From an uncultured Fretibacterium sp. (GTDB lineage: Bacteria; Synergistota; Synergistia; Synergistales; Aminobacteriaceae), in contig NZ_CAUUWA010000060.1 in assembly GCF_963548695.1 (NCBI RefSeq), forward strand, positions 1 to 13,467: a DNA stretch of 13,467 nt, given 5' to 3'. The notes beneath the pieces were generated by a model that made no database searches, was not told where the DNA came from, and worked only from the letters and a program-made list of their open reading frames with translations. Of the stretch, positions 6,857 through 13,115 are shown piece after piece; the stretch's first letter is position 1; the number at the start of each line of letters is the position of its first letter. The position numbers and the translations under genes are program-made.

Positions 6857-8278
6857 ATGACTGCTTCCGATTCCCTACCCCGCCATCTGGCGCAGGGAAT
6901 GCCGCAGCTTCTCAACAATGTCCTGCTGAATTATATCCACGACAGCGTGACTATCACGGACGGTCGCGGCATATTGCTCAATGTCAGCGCTTCCTGCGAG
7001 GAAAATTTCGGCTTCGACGCCAGGGACTATATCGGCAAGCCCATCGAGCTTCTCGTGCAAAAGGGAATCTTCTCTCCCTGCGTCACGCTCATGGTGTTGG
7101 AACAGGGGAAGAAAGTGACGGGCAGGCAGCCCAACAAACAGGGAATCCAGCTTTTTGTCACGGGTATCCCCATACATGACGAAGAGGGAGCTATTGTCTA
7201 TGTCGTCTCCTTTTCCTCCTGGGACATTCAATCGATGGAGGAGCTGGAGGAAAAGTATCTGCGCATTAAAAGGGATTTATGCCGCTGCTCCAGCGAGAAC
7301 AGGGCCCTGCGCTCAAAGCTCATCGAGCTCTGCCCCGTTGTCGCGGAGAGCCGCGCCATGAAAAAACTCTGTGAGATCGTACAGCGCATCGCTCCCTACA
7401 CGGTTCCCGTTTTAATCACCGGCGAATCGGGGGTGGGAAAGAGCTATCTGGCCAGGATCCTGCACAAGGAAAGCCTCCGCCGCACCGGCCCTTTCATCGA
7501 GATCAACTGCCGCACCATCCCCGGACGCATCCTGGAGACGGAGCTTTTTGGGGACCCGGGATACGGCGCCGAAAAAGATTGGGAAGAGGCCAGGATGAGC
7601 GCCCTGGAACTTGCCGAATCGGGGACGCTTTTTATCAGCGAGGTGGACAACCTTCCCCTCGATCTTCAGCTGCGGCTGGTAACGCTTTTCAAACAAACGC
7701 GCGACCCGTCCTCCTCCAGGGATGCGGAAGGGGCAAGCGACCTCGACGTTCGCCTCATCGCCTCCTCTCAAAAGGATCTGAAGCAAATGGTTCAGGATGG
7801 CGAGTTCCGAGAGGAGCTGTTCTACCTTCTCAACACCATTCCCCTGGAAATTCCCCCCCTTCGCGAACGTCCGGATGACACCCTGGCGCTGATACTCCAC
7901 TTTCTGGAGAAGAAGAACAAGGCCCACAAGCTCAACAAACGCTTCACCCAACAGGCGCTGGACATGTTGCTGGACTACAATTGGCCCGGAAACATACGGG
8001 AAATAGAAAGCGTCATCGAACGCGTGCTCCTGACGAGCCCCGACACGGTGATACAGAGCTCCAATATTCCGGACTTCATCGCCTCGTACGCCCGGAACCT
8101 GAACGACAAGGACTTCAATCTGAAGAACGCTCTGGAGTTCTACGAGAAAAGGATCATTCTGCAGGCCTTCGAGCAATATAAAACGACGACGGCCACGGCA
8201 CGCGCCCTGGGAATCAGCCAGCCCTCCGTCGTGAGAAAGCTGAAAAAATACAACACGAACAAGGGTAAGAAGAGGTAG
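6857..8278 (+). CDS. PAS/AAA+/HTH transcriptional regulator, TyrR-like, degenerate sigma-54 motifs
   Basis: The 473-residue cytoplasmic regulator has a PAS-like sensor domain (about 20-125), a linker coiled coil (about 130-160), an AAA+ domain (about 165-400) and a C-terminal Fis-type helix-turn-helix (about 443-466, TATARALGISQPSVVRKLKKY). Walker A is intact (GESGVGKS, 189-196). Other motifs of sigma-54 activators are altered. The GAFTGA loop is absent, with DPGYGAEKDWEEAR at 233-246 in its place. Walker B reads LFISEV, with Ser261 for the usual Asp. The second arginine-finger position in FREELFYLLN is Leu324. The C-terminus resembles TyrR, which also lacks GAFTGA and works with sigma-70. 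The ATG has GGGAGGAG ten bases upstream. The gene converges on the TRAP operon, its likely target, and the PAS domain may sense a small molecule. Confidence 0.85.
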   Translation: MTASDSLPRHLAQGMPQLLNNVLLNYIHDSVTITDGRGILLNVSASCEENFGFDARDYIGKPIELLVQKGIFSPCVTLMVLEQGKKVTGRQPNKQGIQLFVTGIPIHDEEGAIVYVVSFSSWDIQSMEELEEKYLRIKRDLCRCSSENRALRSKLIELCPVVAESRAMKKLCEIVQRIAPYTVPVLITGESGVGKSYLARILHKESLRRTGPFIEINCRTIPGRILETELFGDPGYGAEKDWEEARMSALELAESGTLFISEVDNLPLDLQLRLVTLFKQTRDPSSSRDAEGASDLDVRLIASSQKDLKQMVQDGEFREELFYLLNTIPLEIPPLRERPDDTLALILHFLEKKNKAHKLNKRFTQQALDMLLDYNWPGNIREIESVIERVLLTSPDTVIQSSNIPDFIASYARNLNDKDFNLKNALEFYEKRIILQAFEQYKTTTATARALGISQPSVVRKLKKYNTNKGKKR

Positions 8279-8302
8279 TCTCCAAGCTTTCATTGAAGCG
8301 AA

Positions 8303-8342
8303 CATCCCCAGGGGGTCATAAGGAAAAGAACCCCTGGGGATG
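8303..8342. terminator. Hairpin between convergent genes, likely bidirectional terminator
   Basis: A perfect 12-bp inverted repeat (CATCCCCAGGGG at 8303-8314 and its complement at 8331-8342) with a 16-nt loop lies between the regulator stop (8278) and the dctP stop (8363). There is no clear U-run on either side, so termination efficiency is uncertain, but the position fits both transcripts. Confidence 0.55.
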
Positions 8343-8362
8343 CCGTTCTGGAGATTTAGAGA

Positions 8363-9397
8363 TTACTTTCCCTCGATGGCCGCCATCTCCTGACGAAACT
8401 CCTGAAGGAGCTCTCTGGCGAACTCAGGATTCCGGGAGAACTCAAAGTACTTTCCGTCCGCCTTCTTTGCGATCTCACGGAAGGCGTTGAATTCCTCCTG
8501 CGTGAGCTCCACCAGGGATTGATCCTTTTTGAAGGCCTTGACCATCATATCCAGCCTCTGTGCGTTCATCTCCTTTTGGACCTTGTTCACGTAAGGATAA
8601 GCCTCGGCGGCGCTTTCCACGACGATCCGTTTGATGTCCTCCGGGAGCCCATTGAAGAAGTTCAGGTTCGCCAGATGCTGCATGACGAAGATGTTGTGCT
8701 TGGACGCGATCAGGCATTTTTGTACGTCCATGTATTTCATCTCCTGTATGACGTAGGGCGGGTTCTCCTGGCCATCGATGATGTGCAGCTGGAGGCCGCT
8801 GTAGACCTCGTTGAAGGATACGGCCGTGGGACTGGCGCCATAGGCCTTGTAGATCTCCAACAAGAGCTCCGAGGGCATCACACGGAACTTGACGCCTTCG
8901 AAGTCCTCCGGCTTGCGAAGCGGCTTGTTGGCCGTCCAGTACATGGCACCCTCGTTAAAAAAGTTCAGGACCTTCAGCCCTTTGCTTTCATAGACGGCCC
9001 CCAGTTTTTCGTTGATCGCCTTGCTTTTGCGCAGGAACTCGGCATTTTTGTCGTCGTCCATCGAAAACAGGAAGTGAAGCAGAAAAATCTGGTTCTCGGG
9101 AATGATGGAACTGCACTGTCCGGGGGCGATCAGGCAGAACTCCACCGCGCCGTTCAGGGCAAGCTCGAACATCTCGGTGGGGGTCCCCAGAGTGCCGTGA
9201 GGGAAGACCTCCAACTGGATGTCGCCGTTCGACTTCTCCTTCAAAAGGCGGGCAAACTCATGGGCATAGAGGTCCACCGCACTATCGGCCAGCTCCTCAC
9301 TGGCCAACCGCCAATCGTACCTGGCGGCTGAGGCCGGAACGGCCCCGAAGCTCAAGACCATGACGCACAACAGAAAAAAGACCGCACACTTTCTCAT
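8363..9397 (-). CDS. dctP: TRAP transporter substrate-binding protein, DctP family
   Basis: This periplasmic solute receptor delivers substrate to the DctQM membrane complex. The 344-residue product starts with a signal peptide (MRKCAVFFLLCVMVLSFGAVPASA, cleavage after ASA). The mature part has family landmarks: W-L-E start, the FPHGTLGTPTEM segment, and GVKFRVMPSELLLEIYKAYGA leading to EVYSGLQLHIIDGQENP. Arg172 in KFRVM aligns with the conserved arginine that forms a salt bridge with a substrate carboxylate in most TRAP receptors, so an organic acid ligand is expected. The ATG at 9397 has a GGAGG-type site, while an upstream in-frame ATG at 9472 would add a non-signal extension. It is the last gene of the ureohydrolase-TRAP operon, 75 nt after dctM. 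Confidence 0.93.
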   Translation of the reverse strand: MRKCAVFFLLCVMVLSFGAVPASAARYDWRLASEELADSAVDLYAHEFARLLKEKSNGDIQLEVFPHGTLGTPTEMFELALNGAVEFCLIAPGQCSSIIPENQIFLLHFLFSMDDDKNAEFLRKSKAINEKLGAVYESKGLKVLNFFNEGAMYWTANKPLRKPEDFEGVKFRVMPSELLLEIYKAYGASPTAVSFNEVYSGLQLHIIDGQENPPYVIQEMKYMDVQKCLIASKHNIFVMQHLANLNFFNGLPEDIKRIVVESAAEAYPYVNKVQKEMNAQRLDMMVKAFKKDQSLVELTQEEFNAFREIAKKADGKYFEFSRNPEFARELLQEFRQEMAAIEGK

Positions 9398-9436
9398 TTC
9401 CTTTTCCTCCTTCTCCTGGAAAGCCGATAGAACCCT

Positions 9437-9464
9437 CAACATCCTACACACACAACATCCTACA
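9437..9464 (-). repeat. 12-bp direct repeat in the dctM-dctP gap
   Basis: CAACATCCTACA (plus strand) occurs at 9437-9448 and 9453-9464, separated by CACA. On the transcript it reads TGTAGGATGTTG twice. It lies between the dctM stop and the dctP ribosome site and may reflect slippage or a site that adjusts dctP expression or mRNA processing. Confidence 0.6.
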
Positions 9465-9472
9465 TTCGGCAC

Positions 9473-10741
9473 TTACCGCGACAAATCGAGCAGAAACAGG
9501 GCTACCTTCGGGCAATAGATCAATAAAACGGACACTGCGACCATAATGGCGACAAAGGGAAAGGTTCCGCGGATGGCGTCCGCGTATTTTTGCCTGAAAA
9601 TGGCCATGGCCGTAAAAATATTGCAGCCGAAGGGAGGCGTCGTAGACCCGATGGCAGCCTGCAGGGTAACGATGATGCCGCACAGGATATTATCCAAACC
9701 TGCGGCCGCAATCGCCGGTTTGAAGATGGGCGTCAGGATCATGATGACGACGATGGGGTCGACGAACATGCAGGCCAGGAAATACGTTATGGTCAGAACG
9801 AACATGATGCGGACGGACGAGGGAGCGTCCCCAAGGAGCGCAGGCAGGATCATGTTGGGGACCCGTCCAAAGGAAATGGTCCAGGAAAAGGCCTGTCCCA
9901 TGGCGATCAGGATGAAGACTATGGCGGTCACCGTACCCGTGCGCAACGCGATCCTCGGGATATCCGAAAGCTTGATGGAACGATAGATGAAGTACTCCAC
10001 CAGAAAGGCGTAGAAGACGGACACCGCGGCAGCCTCCGTCGGACTGAACATCCCGGAGTATATTCCTCCGAAGATGATGACGGGGAAGGAGAAGCTGAGG
10101 ATGGCCCGACGGAACGCCAGCCACTTCTCGGAACCCGAGGCCTCCGGCGCCGAGTGCTCCTTTCCCGATTTGAGCCAACCGTAAATACAAAACAGGATGC
10201 AGATGAGGATCCCGGGACCAACCCCCGCGATGAACAAATCCCCGATGGAGGCGCCTCCCACCACCCCATAGACGATCATATAGATGCTGGGGGGTATGAG
10301 CAGGGCAATGACGGCCGCATTGATGATCAAGGCCGTTGAAAAGGAGGCATCGTACCCGGCCTTGAGGAGCAGCGGACGCAAGGGGCCGCCGATGGCCACG
10401 ACCGTGGCCTGGGTGGAACCGGAAACCGAGCCGAAGAGCGTACAGGCAATGGTCGTAGAGATCGGGATACCCCCACGTTTATGCCCCACCAGCTTGACTA
10501 CGAATGTCAGCAGCCGCTCGGCCACCTGCCCCGAGGTCATGATGTCCGCAGCGAGGATGAACAGAGGAACGGCCGTCAGCGATACGGGCTGAACCCCGCC
10601 GACGATCTGCTGCACCAGGATGGCAGGATCGATAGGGAAAAACAGAAAGACGGTCAAGAATGCAGCCGTTCCCAGAGGCACCATCATGGGAAAACCCAGG
10701 ATAAGCAGGCCGAGCATTGTTCCCATCAAAAACCACAGCAT
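9473..10741 (-). CDS. dctM: TRAP transporter large permease, DctM family
   Basis: This is the main transport subunit, which couples substrate uptake to a sodium or proton gradient. The 422-residue, highly hydrophobic product has about 11-12 membrane helices. It shows DctM features: the start FLMGTMLGLLILGFPMMVPLG, the segment PLFILAADIMTSGQVAERL, GSVSGSTQATVVAIGGPLRPLLLKAGYD, and the C-terminal part IIVTLQAAIGSTTPPFGCNIF. The ATG at 10741 lies one base after the dctQ stop, so translation is coupled. The length is standard for the family. Confidence 0.95.
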   Translation of the reverse strand: MLWFLMGTMLGLLILGFPMMVPLGTAAFLTVFLFFPIDPAILVQQIVGGVQPVSLTAVPLFILAADIMTSGQVAERLLTFVVKLVGHKRGGIPISTTIACTLFGSVSGSTQATVVAIGGPLRPLLLKAGYDASFSTALIINAAVIALLIPPSIYMIVYGVVGGASIGDLFIAGVGPGILICILFCIYGWLKSGKEHSAPEASGSEKWLAFRRAILSFSFPVIIFGGIYSGMFSPTEAAAVSVFYAFLVEYFIYRSIKLSDIPRIALRTGTVTAIVFILIAMGQAFSWTISFGRVPNMILPALLGDAPSSVRIMFVLTITYFLACMFVDPIVVIMILTPIFKPAIAAAGLDNILCGIIVTLQAAIGSTTPPFGCNIFTAMAIFRQKYADAIRGTFPFVAIMVAVSVLLIYCPKVALFLLDLSR

Positions 10742-10742
10742 A

Positions 10743-11294
10743 TCAGAGCACTCCCTCGGAAAGCGTCCGTCCGTCCTCCACCCCGGATTCCGCTACGGAC
10801 GGGGCGATGAAAATCCCCTTATGGGTCAGATTTTTCCAGAAGATCGCAAGGTATTGGACCGCCGCCAGAAAAAAACCGACGGGAACCCAAAGCATGACGA
10901 CGTAAACCGGGATCTGCAACCCCAGTGTGTATTTGTTCATCATATAAAGCCCTTTGACATACAGGATGCCATACCCCATCATAAGGCACAGGAAAACAGT
11001 TGTCCCCAAGGAGGTGAGAAGAACCAGAAATTTCCTGCCCCTGTACCCCATGATGTCCGATAAGGCGGTCATCCTGATATGGAGTCCCGTCCGGGCCGCG
11101 TAGGCCGTTCCGACGAAGGTCACCAGCACCACGGAAAACTGACTGATCTCCTCCACCCAGGAAAAGCTGACGTGAAAAATATTTCGGCTCAAGACATTGA
11201 TAATGGAGACAACGGCCATTGTGATGGTTCCCCAAGAGACGATGAATTTCTCCACCCTCTCGCAAAGGCCATTGACCCGTTCCAAATTTTTCAT
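10743..11294 (-). CDS. dctQ: TRAP transporter small permease, DctQ family
   Basis: This is the small membrane subunit that scaffolds DctM. The 183 residues form four predicted helices. The DctQ signature SWVEEISQFSVVLVTFVGTAYAARTGLHIRM (Trp-Glu-Glu before helix 2, then a short His-containing segment) is clear. I chose the ATG at 11294, preceded by GGGGGGA with suitable spacing. The frame is open to 11417, but that stretch overlaps the ureohydrolase gene and is not hydrophobic. The gene follows the ureohydrolase stop by 64 nt and precedes dctM. Confidence 0.92.
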   Translation of the reverse strand: MKNLERVNGLCERVEKFIVSWGTITMAVVSIINVLSRNIFHVSFSWVEEISQFSVVLVTFVGTAYAARTGLHIRMTALSDIMGYRGRKFLVLLTSLGTTVFLCLMMGYGILYVKGLYMMNKYTLGLQIPVYVVMLWVPVGFFLAAVQYLAIFWKNLTHKGIFIAPSVAESGVEDGRTLSEGVL

Positions 11295-11358
11295 TTGCAG
11301 TCCCCCCTGACCATAAAATGTCCTCGACCGAGCGCTTATCGCCCCTCCCCCTTCAGTT

Positions 11359-12324
11359 TTACGCCCTTCTGCCCTCCTTTTTCTGAAGCGCCAGTACGGA
11401 CAGGAACTCGAAGACAATGTTGCAGGCCGCTAAAGAGGTGATTTCGGCAACGTCATAGGGCGGCGCTACCTCGACGATATCGAACCCCACGAAGTTGACG
11501 TCCGTCAGGCCGCGAATGAAGCTGATGGCCTCGAAGGTGGAGTACCCTCCAACCTCCGGAGTCCCCGTGGCCGGCGCATAGGCCGGATCGACAAAGTCGA
11601 TGTCAAACGTAAGGAAGGCCTTGTTTTTACCCACTCGCTTGTTGATCTCTTCCAAGACCGCGGGGATTCCCATCTCGCGCACCTTGTGAGTCGGAATCAA
11701 TTTCAACCCCAAATCTGCAGCCAGCTTGAACTCCCCGGCGTCGTACAGCGATCCTCTCATGCCGATCTGGATGGATTTGTGGGGGTCGATCAATTTCTCC
11801 TCTATGGCACGCCGAAAAGGCGTTCCGTGATTATACTTCTCGCCGAAGACCTCATCGTTAATGTCCGCGTGGGAATCAAAATGGATGAGGCTGACGGGCC
11901 CATACTTCTTCGCCACCGCCCTCAGCTCTCCCAGCGTGATGGAATGGTCCCCTCCCAAAGCGATCGGAAGGGCCCCCGCATCCAGTATCCTGGACGCGAA
12001 CGCCTCGATGGCGGCATAGGTCGGGTGGATATAACCGGGCACGATATTGACATCCCCCATATCCGCTCCCTTCAGGTAATCGAGAATATTGACCTCATGC
12101 ACCGGATTGTTCGTCTTCATCATGACGGAGATATTCCGTATGCCCTGCGGCCCGAAACGGGTACCCGAACGATAGGAACACGCGGTATCGAAAGGGATGC
12201 CATAAATGGCAAAGTCCAACCCATCCGGTTCCGCAACCCGCTCCATCCGCATAAAATTGCCAACGTTGCAAAAACGAGGAGAAGCAAATGCTGTAGCCGG
12301 TTGTTTCAGTTCTCTTGCACTCAT
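11359..12324 (-). CDS. Ureohydrolase family enzyme (agmatinase / guanidino-acid hydrolase type)
   Basis: Ureohydrolases remove urea from guanidino compounds using a binuclear metal centre. The 321-residue product keeps all expected ligands: H127 (GGDHS), D150, H152 and D154 (HFDSHAD), D241 and D243 (FDIDFVDP), and it ends in the VEVAPPYD segment. The motif HGTPFRRAIEEKLID and the N-terminal SPRFCNVGNFMRM look closer to guanidinobutyrase, guanidinopropionase and guanidine hydrolases than to E. coli SpeB (HGTMF), but exact specificity cannot be read by eye. The ATG at 12324 has GGAGGT nine bases upstream. The open frame extends to 12423 into promoter sequence. It is the first gene of an operon with a TRAP importer whose receptor carries the carboxylate-binding arginine, which favours a guanidino carboxylic acid over agmatine. 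Confidence 0.88.
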   Translation of the reverse strand: MSARELKQPATAFASPRFCNVGNFMRMERVAEPDGLDFAIYGIPFDTACSYRSGTRFGPQGIRNISVMMKTNNPVHEVNILDYLKGADMGDVNIVPGYIHPTYAAIEAFASRILDAGALPIALGGDHSITLGELRAVAKKYGPVSLIHFDSHADINDEVFGEKYNHGTPFRRAIEEKLIDPHKSIQIGMRGSLYDAGEFKLAADLGLKLIPTHKVREMGIPAVLEEINKRVGKNKAFLTFDIDFVDPAYAPATGTPEVGGYSTFEAISFIRGLTDVNFVGFDIVEVAPPYDVAEITSLAACNIVFEFLSVLALQKKEGRRA

Positions 12325-12394
12325 AACCCGCACACCTCCAGGAATTGGCGCTCCCAAAAACTCGACCCTTACCACAAAATTCAACCCAAGACAA

Positions 12395-12423
12395 ATTATA
12401 TTCTGGTCAGGATAGAACTTCAA
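12395..12423 (-). promoter_or_regulatory. Sigma-70 type promoter of the ureohydrolase-TRAP operon
   Basis: On the minus strand TTGAAG (12423-12418) and TATAAT (12400-12395) are separated by exactly 17 bp. The expected start is near 12388, giving a leader of about 64 nt before the ureohydrolase ATG. This is the best promoter match in the window. Confidence 0.6.
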
Positions 12424-12436
12424 TACAACAAATCTA

Positions 12437-12457
12437 TTGTAACGATGGCGTTTACAA
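12437..12457. promoter_or_regulatory. Palindrome TTGTAA-N9-TTACAA, candidate operator
   Basis: A perfect 6-bp inverted repeat with a 9-nt spacer is centred near 12447, about 59 bp upstream of the predicted sigma-70 start, where activators commonly bind. The inner TGTAA...TTACA resembles a TyrR box (TGTAAA-N6-TTTACA) but its spacer is one base longer. An overlapping TACAA-N8-TTGTA lies at 12424-12441. Confidence 0.4.
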
Positions 12458-12486
12458 AGAAACTATTCATAAATAAATCATATCGA

Positions 12487-12503
12487 AGCGCATCCTGTGC
12501 CAA
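12487..12503 (-). promoter_or_regulatory. Sigma-54-like -24/-12 element
   Basis: The minus strand reads TTGGCAC-AGGAT-GCGCT. The -24 box is perfect, and the GG-N10-GC spacing is kept; the -12 box matches only at GC and the following T. It would start transcription near 12477. The neighbouring regulator lacks GAFTGA, which argues against its use of sigma-54. Confidence 0.3.
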
Positions 12504-12531
12504 GCCGCTGACGTACGCCTCTCCACGAAGG

Positions 12532-12573
12532 AATAAAGTTTCATAAGGGTTATCGGATAAGAATTACTTTATT
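12532..12573. promoter_or_regulatory. Nested palindromes, possible upstream activator site
   Basis: AATAAAGT (12532-12539) is repeated in inverse at 12566-12573, and between them lies TTATC-G-GATAA (12550-12560). The two symmetry centres almost coincide. The element is about 75 bp upstream of the start predicted from the sigma-54-like box and in AT-rich DNA. It could be a regulator site or an RNA hairpin. Confidence 0.35.
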
Positions 12574-12707
12574 TCATGGATTTATAAAACAAAGCACCCA
12601 ATTGACGGCAAGAATTGAATTCAATTACGAATAGTCTGGGGGGAGCCGTTACCTGGCAGGAGATAGCCTTGTACTTATTATCAATCCCGGGCCGTTCCTC
12701 GGCCCCG

Positions 12708-12737
12708 AAAAAACAGTCCGACGGCTGAAGCCGTCGG
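12708..12737 (-). terminator. Rho-independent terminator of the sodN-sodX operon
   Basis: On the minus strand a perfect 8-bp stem (CCGACGGC / GCCGTCGG) with a TTCA loop is followed after four bases by six T residues. It lies about 40 nt beyond the sodX stop. A second hairpin, GGGCC / GGCCC at 12689-12705, follows just downstream. Confidence 0.85.
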
Positions 12738-12775
12738 CCTGCCAGGTTCTTCATATCCTCCGCTGCGGAACGGGG

Positions 12776-13102
12776 CTATTCCTTTTCGACCGGGGCCGGC
12801 GACAGAGGAGAGCCACCGGCCCTGTACACCGCCCTCCCCCGGATGCTCCGAAGGGGGACCGGGCCAAAACTCCGGCTGTCGCTGCTCTCCAGGGGATTGT
12901 CACCCTGAAGGACGTAACGGCCGTCGTCGGCGACGCCGACGATGCGTTTGATCATCCACGTGTCCCTCATGAAGGGATGACGGGCCAGGACGACGTCCCC
13001 CACGGCGGGAGGCGCCTTCCTGCAGGCCGTCGTATCCACCACGACCCGCTCGCCATCCCTTAGGGTGGGGTACATGCTGTGCCCCCGGACGACGACCGTC
13101 AG
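12776..13102 (-). CDS. sodX: Ni-superoxide dismutase maturation protease, S26 family (start uncertain)
   Basis: SodX-type peptidases remove the leader of SodN to expose the His that binds nickel. The product is a short S26 (signal peptidase I-like) protein without a membrane anchor. It reads VVVRGHSMYPTLRDGERVVVD (catalytic Ser in HSM), PPAVGDVVLARHP, WMIKRIVGV (catalytic Lys) and LQGDNPLESSDSRSFG (box E). Adjacency to sodN supports the role. The start is a problem. The ATG at 13075 falls just after the catalytic Ser. Upstream in frame to the stop at about 13195 there is no ATG, GTG or TTG. I extended to a CTG at 13102 only to include the serine. An ATG at 13116 that overlaps the sodN stop is one base out of frame. 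Confidence 0.72.
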   Translation of the reverse strand: MTVVVRGHSMYPTLRDGERVVVDTTACRKAPPAVGDVVLARHPFMRDTWMIKRIVGVADDGRYVLQGDNPLESSDSRSFGPVPLRSIRGRAVYRAGGSPLSPAPVEKE

Positions 13103-13115
13103 CTTCTCCGGCTCA

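Larger units (their letters stand above)
12325..12775. other. 451-nt intergenic region between sodX and the ureohydrolase gene
   Basis: No convincing gene is present. The part near the ureohydrolase (12325-12640) is AT-rich and holds the promoter and palindromes listed separately. The part near sodX (12680-12740) holds its terminator. I see no recognisable riboswitch, including no obvious guanidine aptamer, although that cannot be excluded by eye. Confidence 0.7.

Noticed and set aside
12325..12388. Possible guanidine riboswitch in the ureohydrolase leader
   Set aside because: The predicted leader is only about 64 nt, and I see no conserved guanidine-aptamer hairpins or terminator/antiterminator pair.
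12569..12754. 61-codon minus-strand open frame
   Set aside because: It runs across the sodX terminator hairpins, so its peptide reflects the stem sequence; no family is recognisable.
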